From contig NZ_JADDUE010000014.1 of NCBI RefSeq assembly GCF_016526145.1, forward strand, positions 62,001 through 126,000: 64,000 bases of DNA. The letters are read 5' to 3'. Position 1 is the first letter of the stretch. Every line of letters starts with the position of its first letter. The notes under the pieces are model-generated. The model had not been told where the DNA came from and ran no database searches. It saw only the letters and a list, made by a program, of their open reading frames with translations. Both the position numbers and the translations under genes were made by a program. This document shows positions 23,958 through 31,563 of this stretch, in pieces. The DNA comes from Saccharopolyspora galaxeae. Lineage in GTDB: Bacteria > Actinomycetota > Actinomycetes > Mycobacteriales > Pseudonocardiaceae.

Positions 23958-25472
23958 ATGGGAACCGAGGGAATGGCCATTCAGCACATCCGGCATTGGA
24001 TCGACGGCAAGGCGGCCGAGGGCACCTCGGGCGAGTTCCAGGCGGTGACGAACCCGGCGACCGGTGCGCAGACCGGGCGGCTGCCGCTGGCGAGCGTCGA
24101 CGAGGTGGACACCGCGGTCGCTTCGGCGGCGAAGGCGCAGCGCGAGTGGGCCAAGTCCTCGCTGGCCAAGCGCACCCAGGTGTTGTTCAAGTACCGCGAG
24201 CTGCTGGACCGGCACCGGGAGGAGATCGCGGAGCTGATCACCGCCGAGCACGGCAAGGTGCACTCCGACGCGCTCGGCGAGGTCGCCCGCGGGATGGAGA
24301 TCGTGGAGCTGGCCTGCGGCATCCCACAGCTGCTCAAGGGCGAGACCTCCACCGAGGTCTCCAGCCGGGTCGACGTGGAGTCGATCCGCCAGCCGGTGGG
24401 CGTGGTCGCCGGGATCACCCCGTTCAACTTCCCGGCGATGGTGCCGATGTGGATGTTCCCGCTGGCCATCGCCTGCGGGAACGCGTTCGTGCTCAAGCCC
24501 AGCGAGAAGGACCCGTCGGCCACGGTGCGGCTGGTGGAGCTGGCCACCGAGGCCGGGCTGCCGGACGGGGTGCTGAACCTGGTGCACGGCGACAAGATCG
24601 CGGTGGACCGGCTGCTGACCCACCCGGACGTCGACGCGGTGAGCTTCGTCGGCTCCACCCCGATCGCGCAGTACGTGCAGCAGACCGCGGTCGCGCACGG
24701 CAAGCGGGTGCAGGCGCTGGCCGGGGCGAAGAACCACATGCTGGTGCTGCCGGACGCCGACCTGGACCAGGCCGCCGACGCCGCGGTCTCGGCCGCCTAC
24801 GGCTCGGCGGGCGAGCGGTGCATGGCGGTGTCCGTGGTCGTGGCGGTCGACCCGATCGGTGACGAGCTGGTCGGCAGGATCGCCGAGCGGGCGCGGAACC
24901 TGCGCATCGGCCCCGGCGACCAGGAGTCCTCCGAGATGGGGCCGCTGGTGACCGCCGAGCACCGCGAGAAGGTCGCCTCCTACGTGCCGCAGGCGCGCGA
25001 GCAGGGCGCTGAGGTCGTGGTGGACGGCACCGGCTACCGGGTGCCCGGCCACGAGGACGGCTTCTTCGTCGGGGTGAGCCTGCTGGACAAGGTCACCCCG
25101 GACATGGACGCCTACGCCGACGAGATCTTCGGGCCGGTGCTGTGCGTGGTCCGCGCCGGGTCCTACGAGCAGGCGCTGGAGCTGATCAACTCCTCGCGGT
25201 GGGGCAACGGCACCGCGATCTTCACCCGCGACGGCGGGGCCGCGCGCCGGTTCCAGCTGGAGGTCGAGGCGGGCATGGTCGGGGTGAACGTGCCGATCCC
25301 GGTGCCGGTCGGGACGCACTCCTTCGGCGGCTGGAAGGACTCGCTGTTCGGCGAGCACCACATGTACGGCACCGACGGGATCCGCTTCTACACCCGCGGC
25401 AAGGTCATCACGACCCGCTGGCCGGACCCCAGCGACGGCGGCGTCGACCTCGGGTTCCCGCAGAACACGTGA
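23958..25472 (+). CDS. iolA: Methylmalonate/malonate-semialdehyde dehydrogenase (CoA-acylating)
   Basis: A 504-residue aldehyde dehydrogenase of the MmsA/IolA type. Cofactor-binding TPFNFPAMVPMWMFPLAIACG and the catalytic Cys288 in GSAGERCMAVS are clear, and the C-terminal KDSLFGEHHMYG is MmsA-specific. It converts malonate semialdehyde to acetyl-CoA in inositol breakdown and methylmalonate semialdehyde to propionyl-CoA in valine catabolism. ATG 23958 has AGGA 9 nt upstream; ATG 23973 is an alternative. It is the last gene of the plus-strand inositol operon. Confidence 0.93.
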   Translation: MGTEGMAIQHIRHWIDGKAAEGTSGEFQAVTNPATGAQTGRLPLASVDEVDTAVASAAKAQREWAKSSLAKRTQVLFKYRELLDRHREEIAELITAEHGKVHSDALGEVARGMEIVELACGIPQLLKGETSTEVSSRVDVESIRQPVGVVAGITPFNFPAMVPMWMFPLAIACGNAFVLKPSEKDPSATVRLVELATEAGLPDGVLNLVHGDKIAVDRLLTHPDVDAVSFVGSTPIAQYVQQTAVAHGKRVQALAGAKNHMLVLPDADLDQAADAAVSAAYGSAGERCMAVSVVVAVDPIGDELVGRIAERARNLRIGPGDQESSEMGPLVTAEHREKVASYVPQAREQGAEVVVDGTGYRVPGHEDGFFVGVSLLDKVTPDMDAYADEIFGPVLCVVRAGSYEQALELINSSRWGNGTAIFTRDGGAARRFQLEVEAGMVGVNVPIPVPVGTHSFGGWKDSLFGEHHMYGTDGIRFYTRGKVITTRWPDPSDGGVDLGFPQNT

Positions 25473-25658
25473 ATTCCGCGGACATCGCCGTCGGCGAGTC
25501 ATGGGCTTGACCGCCCTCGACCGGATACGGTGTGTCCCAGCAGGACCCCGCCGAGCTGGCCGGGCCGGTCGCAGGCGCCTACACCGATCGGACCCGGCTC
25601 TACCGGGCGGCCAAAAGGGAGGGGCGGCAAGCCGCCTCGGTCGCCCGATGTGGAAAGG

Positions 25659-25688
25659 CCCGCTGGCTCCAGGAGTCAGCGGGTTTTT
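25659..25688 (+). terminator. Rho-independent terminator after iolA
   Basis: CCCGCTG (25659-25665) pairs with CAGCGGG (25677-25683); the stem continues through a G-U pair and CTC/GAG to a small loop, and TTTTT follows (25684-25688). A second GC-rich hairpin, GGCGG-CAAG-CCGCC, lies just upstream. Together they should end the inositol operon. Confidence 0.85.
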
Positions 25689-25701
25689 CGCATTTCGCCA
25701 G

Positions 25702-25740
25702 GAGTGAGCGGCCCGGTTCGGACGAGCGGTCCGTTCGCTC
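25702..25740. repeat. Relic of the palindromic element, core lost
   Basis: The left arm GAGTGAGCGG pairs over ten positions with the right arm CCGTTCGCTC, using two G-U pairs. The right side (GACGAGCGGTCCGTTCGCTC) differs from the right arm of the 36968 element only by A-to-G changes. The ACCAATCTAGTG core is missing. It lies between the iolA terminator and the convergent PspC gene. Confidence 0.5.
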
Positions 25741-25758
25741 GGCTCGACGGCCCGCGGG

Positions 25759-25941
25759 CTACTGCTTGGGCATCAGGATCCACAGCGCGATGTAGATCAC
25801 GAACTGCGGTCCGGGCAGCACGCAGGAGATCACGAAGATCAGCCGCACCAGCGTGGTGTTCCACCCGAACCGCTGCGCGAGGCCCGCGCACACGCCGGCG
25901 ATCATGGTGCCGCTGCGGGGGCGTTGCAGTGCTTTGCTCAT
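25759..25941 (-). CDS. PspC domain small membrane protein
   Basis: A 60-residue protein consisting of one PspC domain: MIAGVCAGLAQRFGWN, then TLVRLIFVISCVLPGPQFVIY and a membrane-embedded end (IALWILMPKQ). PspC proteins take part in membrane-stress responses, and stand-alone PspC proteins are common in actinobacteria. The ATG giving MSKALQRPRSG was chosen; an in-frame ATG 69 nt upstream lies over the divergent gene and is unlikely. Confidence 0.85.
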   Translation of the reverse strand: MSKALQRPRSGTMIAGVCAGLAQRFGWNTTLVRLIFVISCVLPGPQFVIYIALWILMPKQ

Positions 25942-26002
25942 GTCCGCAAGGGTCCCGCCATCCCGGCTGGTTCGCCCGGCTCGCACGTGCTGAGCTGGGA
26001 CG

Positions 26003-27073
26003 ATGGCCATCGAAGCGCCCCTCGACGTGGCACGGGAGCTCTACCGCGGCGAACCGGCGGAGTTCGTCGCGGCCCGCGACCGGCACGTCGCGCAGGCCCG
26101 CCGGGACGGCGACGAGCAGCGCGCCGAGGCGATCCGGGCGCTGCGCAAACCGACCACGGCGGCGTGGGCGGTGAACCGGCTGGCCGTCGAGGACGCCGAT
26201 GCGGTCGCCGAGCTGATCGAAGTGGGCGACGGGCTGCGCACCGCGCAGCGGGAACTGCGCGGCGACGAGATCCGGCGGCTGGACCAGCGGCGCGATGAAC
26301 TCGTGCGGCGGTTGCTGGACCGAGCCGGGCAGCTCGTCAAGGGCAGCGGCCGCGGGTTCGGCGAGCAGGCACGGCGCCAGGTCGAGAGCACGCTGTCGGC
26401 CGCGGTCGCCGAACCGGACTCGGCGCGGCAGGTCCGGGAGGGCGTGCTCAGCAGCGCGCTGGAGTACAGCGGGTTCGGCCTGGACGAGCTCTCGGCGGCG
26501 GCAGTGCGGCGTTCCGGCGCCGGAAGCCAGCGGCCGCGACGAAAGCGCGGTTCCGCGCGGCGCGGCGCCGAATCCGGCGGAGGAGCCCGCCGCAAGACCG
26601 AGCAGTCCGAACGAGAGCCGCAGCGCGCAGCGGACCGGCGATCCACCGAGCAGCCCGATCGCGCCGAAGGCGACCGAGCCGATTCCCGCCGCGCCGGGAC
26701 GAAGTCCGGGCCCCGAGCGCACCGGCGGAACGCCGAACGCTCCGAGGCGGAAGCCGAGCCGGCCGCGGACTCCCCCAGCTCCAGCGCCACCCGCCCCGGC
26801 CGGAAGCGCACCGGCCGATCCCGCCGCAGCACCGCGAAGCGATCCCGCTCGGCCGCCGAAGACGCCGACTCCGCCGCGGCCCGGCTCCAGCAGGCCGAGA
26901 CCGAACTCGACCAGGCCGAACAGCAACGCGAGGAGCAGCAGCGCCGCCGCGACGAGCTGCGCCGCGAACTCGACGACCTCGGCACGCAGCTGCGCGAGAC
27001 GGACCGCCGGGTCTCCCGCGCCCGCCGAGATCGCAACGCCGCGCGCCGCCGCTACGACGCGGCCCGCGGCTGA
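26003..27073 (+). CDS. Hypothetical Arg/Glu-rich coiled-coil protein
   Basis: A 356-residue soluble protein with no enzyme motif. The first 170 residues form a helical conserved region (LYRGEPAEFVAARDRHVAQA, LRKPTTAAWAVNRLA, SGFGLDELSAAAV). Residues 175-285 are low-complexity, rich in Arg, Ser, Glu and Ala and probably disordered. Residues 290-350 make a coiled coil (RLQQAETELDQAEQQREEQQ, ELRRELDDLGTQLRETDRRV). This architecture recurs in actinobacteria without a known function. Starts 61 nt divergent from the PspC gene. Confidence 0.75.
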   Translation: MAIEAPLDVARELYRGEPAEFVAARDRHVAQARRDGDEQRAEAIRALRKPTTAAWAVNRLAVEDADAVAELIEVGDGLRTAQRELRGDEIRRLDQRRDELVRRLLDRAGQLVKGSGRGFGEQARRQVESTLSAAVAEPDSARQVREGVLSSALEYSGFGLDELSAAAVRRSGAGSQRPRRKRGSARRGAESGGGARRKTEQSEREPQRAADRRSTEQPDRAEGDRADSRRAGTKSGPRAHRRNAERSEAEAEPAADSPSSSATRPGRKRTGRSRRSTAKRSRSAAEDADSAAARLQQAETELDQAEQQREEQQRRRDELRRELDDLGTQLRETDRRVSRARRDRNAARRRYDAARG

Positions 27074-27186
27074 GGCCGGGTCGGACGCAGCACCGGCTGA
27101 GCCGCCGCACCGGACCGAGCAGACGGCCCTGAGCAGGTCGTTCGGCACCGTGGCGGGTCATCGGCACCGCTGCGAAGCTGAGTCGC

Positions 27187-28218
27187 ATGACCGCCCGCTG
27201 GTTGCGCGTCATCGCGACGATCGCAGTTGTAGCGGCGATCGCCGCGCTGATCTACGCCGACCGGCACGAGCTCCCCGCCGCCGGCCGCGCGCTGCGCCAC
27301 GCCGACCGCGCGTGGTTGACCGCGGGCGTGCTCGTGCTGCTGGTCTGGACGGCGAACTGGGTGCTGCTGCACCTGGCGGCGCGGAAAGTCACCGGCGCGG
27401 GCGGCTATCGGGAGTTCGCGCGGCTGCTGCCGGTGACGGTGGCATCGCTGGCGCTGAACCTGGCGGTGAAGTCCGGGAACCTCGCGGGCTTGGCGGCGTT
27501 CTCGGCGGACGCCCGCAGGCGCGGCGGCGGAGGCCGGGTCACCGGTGCGTACCTCGCGGCGGCGCAGACCGCCGAAGTCGCGTTCGTGGTCACGCTGGCC
27601 GCGGGCATGGCCGTGGTGTGCTGGGACGGCAAGATCGAACGCGCGGAGATCGCCGCGGTGGTGCTGTTCGCCGCCGGCCTGCTGAGCAGGGTGGTGGCGC
27701 TGGTGGCGGCGGTGCGCAGCCGCGAGGTGCTGCGCCGGGTGTGGGTGTGGCCGGGCAGGACCCTGGACCGCCTGCTGCGCCGCCCGCCGCGGCAGCGCGA
27801 CACCGCGCAGGCCGACGACTTCTACGACGCGGTGGCGGCGATCCGTGCGCACCCGTGGTCGGCGGTGCCCGCGGTGTGCTTCGGAGTCCTGGTGGATCTG
27901 CTGGGCGCAACCGTGCTGTGGGCGTCGCTGGCGGCGGTCGGCGCCGGTGACCGGCCGCTGGTGGCGCTGGTGGCCTACGCGGTGTCGACGCTGTTCGGCA
28001 TCGTCGGCGTGCTGCCCGGCGGGCTCGGATTCGTCGAATTCGGGGCGACGGCGGTGCTGGCTTCCTACGATGTGCCGGTGGGTGTGGCGGCCGCGGCGGT
28101 GCTGGTGTTCCGCGTGTTCGTGTTCTGGTTGCCGCTGGCCGTGGGTGGTCTGCTCGCGTGGCGACTGCGCGCTTCACCCGGACAGCGGAACCGGTTGCGC
28201 GGCGCGGCCCACGGGTGA
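27187..28218 (+). CDS. Integral membrane protein, lysylphosphatidylglycerol synthase/UPF0104 flippase-like
   Basis: A 343-residue polytopic membrane protein with about 8 segments. Hallmarks of the UPF0104/MprF flippase-domain family are the LNLAVKSGNLAGLAAF segment, TGAYLAAAQTAEVAFVV and the conserved GVLPGGLGFVEFGATAVL motif near residue 280. Homologues translocate lipids or are fused to aminoacyl-lipid synthases. The stand-alone form here lacks the synthase domain. The substrate is unknown. No operon partner is obvious; a J-domain gene follows 75 nt later. Confidence 0.82.
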   Translation: MTARWLRVIATIAVVAAIAALIYADRHELPAAGRALRHADRAWLTAGVLVLLVWTANWVLLHLAARKVTGAGGYREFARLLPVTVASLALNLAVKSGNLAGLAAFSADARRRGGGGRVTGAYLAAAQTAEVAFVVTLAAGMAVVCWDGKIERAEIAAVVLFAAGLLSRVVALVAAVRSREVLRRVWVWPGRTLDRLLRRPPRQRDTAQADDFYDAVAAIRAHPWSAVPAVCFGVLVDLLGATVLWASLAAVGAGDRPLVALVAYAVSTLFGIVGVLPGGLGFVEFGATAVLASYDVPVGVAAAAVLVFRVFVFWLPLAVGGLLAWRLRASPGQRNRLRGAAHG

Positions 28219-28293
28219 TCATGAGCGGGGCGGCGGCGCTTATCATGGCCGCGCGATCGTGGCCGACCGGTCGCGGGAGGTGGACGGAGTTTC

Positions 28294-29430
28294 GTGCGCG
28301 GGGTCGACTACTACGAGTTGCTGGGCGTGGACAGATCGGCGTCCGCCGCGGAGATCAAGACGGCGTACCGGACGCTGGCGCGCACCATGCACCCGGACGT
28401 CGGCGGCACCGCGGGCACCTTCCGGATGTTGCAGCTGGCTTACGAGACGCTGACCGACCCGGTGCGCCGCGCCGACTACGACGGCGAGACCACGGCCGAA
28501 CCGGAGCCGGAACCGGCCGACCCCGCGCCCGCGCAGGGCAGGCGTGCGGCGTCGCGCCGCTGGGTCTACCGCCCCGGCCGCCGGGACTTCGGCGACGATC
28601 CGCAATTCACCCCGCCCGCGGTGGACCTGCGACCCGGCGACGTCCCGTGGTGGCACGAGGTGGATCCGGCCGAGCGGGTGCGCTACGTACCGGTCACCGC
28701 GCCGGACCGCACCGCGACGATGGCGTTGGCGGGCGGCTGGGTCCTGCTGGCGTTGGCCGGGCTGCTGGTCGGGCTTTCCGGCGTGGTGCTGGCGCTGTGG
28801 TTGTCGGTGCTGGTGGCGACCGGTGTCGTCGTGCTGGTGCTGCTGCGGCGGTTGTTGGAGTCGCGGCGCACGGACAGGCTGTTCGACGCCGATTTCTGCG
28901 GCGTGGTCTTCGGCGGCACGGCCGAGGAAGAGGTCGCCGCGGACGAGGCGGTCAAGCGCCACTCGGCGGAGCTGTTCGCCGATCACCTGACCCGGCTGCC
29001 CGGCGCGCGGATCTTCCACGGACTGGCCTGGCCGGGCTCGGTGTTCGCGGACGTCGATCACGCTGTGCTGTGCGGGCGGCGGCTCGTGCTGGTGGACTCC
29101 AAGCGCTGGCTGCCCGGCCATTACGAGGTCGACGACGACGGCACCGTCTACCGCAACGGCCACTTGTTCCGCGGCGGCACCACCCGCCTCGCCGAGGGCG
29201 TCGCGGCGTTCGAGGCGCTGCTGCCCGAAGTCGAGGTCCGCGGGGTGCTGCTGCTGTACCCGAACCGCGCGGGCGAGATCACCATCGGCGACCCGGACGC
29301 GGACGCGGTGCTGGAGACATCCACTCCGGAGGACTTCGTCTGCGACCTCGGCGAGTGGCTGGCCGACGACCCGGCGACGGTGGACCGCGAGGCGTTCTCG
29401 ACGTTGCTCGCGCAGGTCGTCACGCACTGA
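28294..29430 (+). CDS. J-domain and NERD-domain membrane fusion protein
   Basis: A 378-residue protein with three parts. An N-terminal J domain (residues 4-65: DYYELLGVDRSASAAEIKTA, HPD in TMHPDVGG) is followed by an acidic linker, two adjacent membrane segments around residues 145-185, and a C-terminal NERD domain (GARIFHGLAWPG, ADVDHAVLCGRRLVLVDSKRW). J domains recruit Hsp70 (DnaK). NERD is a nuclease-related fold whose role in bacteria is poorly known. The combination suggests a membrane-anchored factor bringing DnaK to a nucleic acid or damaged protein; this is inference. GTG start with GGAG 4 nt upstream. Confidence 0.83.
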   Translation: MRGVDYYELLGVDRSASAAEIKTAYRTLARTMHPDVGGTAGTFRMLQLAYETLTDPVRRADYDGETTAEPEPEPADPAPAQGRRAASRRWVYRPGRRDFGDDPQFTPPAVDLRPGDVPWWHEVDPAERVRYVPVTAPDRTATMALAGGWVLLALAGLLVGLSGVVLALWLSVLVATGVVVLVLLRRLLESRRTDRLFDADFCGVVFGGTAEEEVAADEAVKRHSAELFADHLTRLPGARIFHGLAWPGSVFADVDHAVLCGRRLVLVDSKRWLPGHYEVDDDGTVYRNGHLFRGGTTRLAEGVAAFEALLPEVEVRGVLLLYPNRAGEITIGDPDADAVLETSTPEDFVCDLGEWLADDPATVDREAFSTLLAQVVTH

Positions 29431-29536
29431 GCCCGCACTGTTCACCATCGTGTGAGTCCGGGTTCGTTGCCCGAGGTGGCCGGGTACCAGGAACGTGGGT
29501 TCCCGACATTTCGCCAGTCCGGGAGGTCAGCGCGCG

Positions 29537-30616
29537 ATGGTCAGCCCCCAGTTCTCCGCCACCGGCGGCAGTTCCGATGAGCCCGCTCGTACCGCGGATC
29601 CGGCACGCACCGAGACCGCTGCTGCCACTGCGGACGCAACACTCACCGAGGAAGCAGCACTCACCGACGACGCAGCACTCACCGAGGCAGCAGGAGCCCG
29701 CCGCCGTCCTCCGCTGATGTCCGGCCAGCGGTCCTCGGCCGCGCACTTCGCGGTCTACATCTTCGTCCTGGTGCCGTTCCTGGCGCTGCTGGCGGCGGTG
29801 CCGCTGCTGTGGGGCTGGGGCCTGACGTGGTGGGACCTGGGACTGGCCGGCGGGTTCTACGTGATCACGATCCTCGGCGTGACGGTCGGTTTCCACCGCT
29901 ACTTCACGCACGGCGCGTTCCGCGCCAAGCGCTGGCTGCGCATCGCGCTGGCCGTGGCGGGCAGCATGTCGGTGCAGGGCCCGGTGATGCACTGGGTCGC
30001 CGATCACCGCAGGCACCACGCGTTCTCCGACCGCGAGGGCGATCCGCACTCGCCCTGGGCGTTCGGCACCTCGCCGGTCGCGCTGGCGCGGGGGTTCTGG
30101 CATGCGCACATGGGGTGGCTGTTCGAGCGGGATCTCACCAACCGGGAACGGTTCGCCCCGGACTTGATGAACGACCGCGACATCCGCCTGGTGCACCGCC
30201 TGTTCGGGCCGCTGACGCTGGCCACGCTGCTGCTTCCGGCGGTGATCGGTGGCGCGGTGTCCGGCAGCTGGTGGGGCGCGTGGACGGCGTTCTTCTGGGC
30301 CGGGCTGGTGCGGGTGGCGTTCCTGCACCACGTGACGTGGTCGGTGAACTCGATCTGCCACATCATCGGCGAGCGGCCGTTCCGCAGCCGGGACAAGGCG
30401 GCGAACTTCTGGCCGCTGGCGCTGCTGAGCATGGGTGAGTCCTGGCACAACCTGCACCACGCGGACCCGACCTGCGCCCGGCACGGGGTGCGGCGCGGGC
30501 AGCTGGACATCTCCGCGCGGGTGATCTGGTTGTTCGAGAAGCTGGGCTGGGCAAGCCACGTCAAGTGGCCGACGCCGCGCCGGGTGGCCCGGCTGCGCCG
30601 GGGCGCGGCGGACTGA
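29537..30616 (+). CDS. Membrane fatty acid (acyl-CoA/acyl-lipid) desaturase
   Basis: A 359-residue di-iron membrane desaturase. The three His boxes are clear: HRYFTH near residue 125, HRRHH near 160 and HNLHH near 295. Two pairs of membrane segments flank them. The N-terminal 60 residues are a hydrophilic tail with three 6-residue repeats (T/A-LTEEA-type), encoded by three 18-bp DNA repeats at 29636-29689. Family members introduce a delta-9 double bond into stearoyl or palmitoyl chains using ferredoxin or an oxidoreductase partner. GGGAGG lies 10 nt before the ATG. Confidence 0.9.
   Translation: MVSPQFSATGGSSDEPARTADPARTETAAATADATLTEEAALTDDAALTEAAGARRRPPLMSGQRSSAAHFAVYIFVLVPFLALLAAVPLLWGWGLTWWDLGLAGGFYVITILGVTVGFHRYFTHGAFRAKRWLRIALAVAGSMSVQGPVMHWVADHRRHHAFSDREGDPHSPWAFGTSPVALARGFWHAHMGWLFERDLTNRERFAPDLMNDRDIRLVHRLFGPLTLATLLLPAVIGGAVSGSWWGAWTAFFWAGLVRVAFLHHVTWSVNSICHIIGERPFRSRDKAANFWPLALLSMGESWHNLHHADPTCARHGVRRGQLDISARVIWLFEKLGWASHVKWPTPRRVARLRRGAAD
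29636..29689 (+). repeat. Three tandem 18-bp repeats inside the desaturase gene
   Basis: Three units of the form GCANCACTCACCGANGAN lie head to tail in frame and encode ATLTEEA-LTDDA-LTEA. Being a multiple of three, copy number can change without breaking the frame. Confidence 0.8.
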
Positions 30617-30657
30617 TCAAATCCCGGTTCCGCCGGTTGGGATTGCGTTCCCGGCGG

Positions 30658-30686
30658 TTGACACTTTTTCCGGGCCGGTGTTGCGA
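30658..30686 (+). promoter_or_regulatory. Promoter of the ssuE leader transcript
   Basis: TTGACA (30658-30663), a 17-nt spacer and TTGCGA (30681-30686) place the transcription start at about 30693-30695, on the GTG of the leader peptide. The arrangement copies that at 9439-9474. Confidence 0.6.
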
Positions 30687-30694
30687 TGCTCGAC

Positions 30695-30775
30695 GTGCTA
30701 CCCGCCCTGTTCACCAGACGACGCCACGTGGATCTGCTGCGCGTGGCGACGCAGGGCTGTCGCTGCCGGGACTGA
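30695..30775 (+). CDS. Cysteine-type leader peptide before ssuE, 26 aa
   Basis: A 26-codon frame, GTG to TGA, encoding a RRRHVDLLRVATQGCRCRD end with two Cys codons (CRC). The HVDLLRVA core is shared with the peptide at 9474. An in-frame ATG at 30686 lies inside the predicted -10 and is not favoured. Downstream, GCGCGCA (30787-30793) can pair with TGCGCGC (30829-30835), while GCCGGTG (30824-30830) can pair with CACCGGC (30842-30848). The two pairings overlap. With sulfur-assimilation genes following, cysteine-controlled attenuation is likely. Confidence 0.78.
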   Translation: MLPALFTRRRHVDLLRVATQGCRCRD

Positions 30776-30869
30776 GAGCGGCGCCCGCGCGCAGTTCTCT
30801 CCTTTGTGGACAGTCATTCGACCGCCGGTGCGCGCCCACCCCACCGGCCGTTCCTGGTGAGGAGAACCC

Positions 30870-31430
30870 GTGTCCACCGTCCTGGTCATCTCCGGCAGCC
30901 CGTCGAAGACCTCGAAGACCGAACGAGTAGCCGACCACCTCGCCCGCCGCCTCACCGCCGAGGGCCGCCCGGCGCAGCACCTGCGGCTGCGCACGCTGCC
31001 CGCCGAAGCGCTGCTGAGCGCCGACACCGCGGACGCCGAGATCGCCGAAGCCGTCGAGCAGCTGCGCCGCGCCGACGGCGTCGTGCTCGCCACCCCGACC
31101 TACAAGGCCGCGTACTCCGGGCTGCTGAAGGTCTTCCTGGACCTGCTGCCGCAGTTCGGCTTCGGCGGCAAGGCGGTGCTGCCGCTGGCCACCGGCGGCA
31201 GCGTGGCGCACGTGCTGGCGCTGGACTACGCGCTGCGCCCGGTGGTGAGTTCGCTCGGCGCGCGGCACGTGGTGCAGAGCTTCTTCCTGATCGACAAGCA
31301 TCTGACCGTGACCGGCGACGACCTCACCATCCACGAGGAAAGCGCGGGCCCGCTCGACGACGTGCTGGAGCAGTTCCACAAGGCCCTCGACGGCGTCCCG
31401 CACGACAGCGTGCTCGGGCGCTCGGCGTGA
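30870..31430 (+). CDS. ssuE: NADPH-dependent FMN reductase, SsuE-type
   Basis: A 186-residue flavodoxin-fold reductase. The phosphate-binding SGSPSKTSKT lies at residues 8-17 and the ATPTYKAAYSGLLKVFLDLLP segment is characteristic of SsuE/MsuE. It supplies FMNH2 to the monooxygenase encoded next. GTG start preceded by GAGGAG. The gap to ssuD is 133 nt and contains a small inverted repeat (31460-31480). Confidence 0.92.
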   Translation: MSTVLVISGSPSKTSKTERVADHLARRLTAEGRPAQHLRLRTLPAEALLSADTADAEIAEAVEQLRRADGVVLATPTYKAAYSGLLKVFLDLLPQFGFGGKAVLPLATGGSVAHVLALDYALRPVVSSLGARHVVQSFFLIDKHLTVTGDDLTIHEESAGPLDDVLEQFHKALDGVPHDSVLGRSA

Positions 31431-31563
31431 TCGGCGGTGCCGAGCTCGACCGATCCAGCTGAGCGAACAGACCGCTCACCCGGTGCTGCGCCCGCGCGAT
31501 GAGCCGCACCGGCCGAGCCCCGTCCGGACGACGCGGCCCCACCACTTCTCGGGAGAAAGCCTG

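Noticed and set aside
25501-25795. Small plus-strand frames over the iolA terminator region
   Set aside because: They cross a strong terminator and a palindrome relic and have no recognisable motif.
31460-31480. TGAGCG...CGCTCA hairpin between ssuE and ssuD
   Set aside because: Resembles arms of the palindromic element family, but is short and lacks the ACCAA core. Listed as a small hairpin, not a copy.
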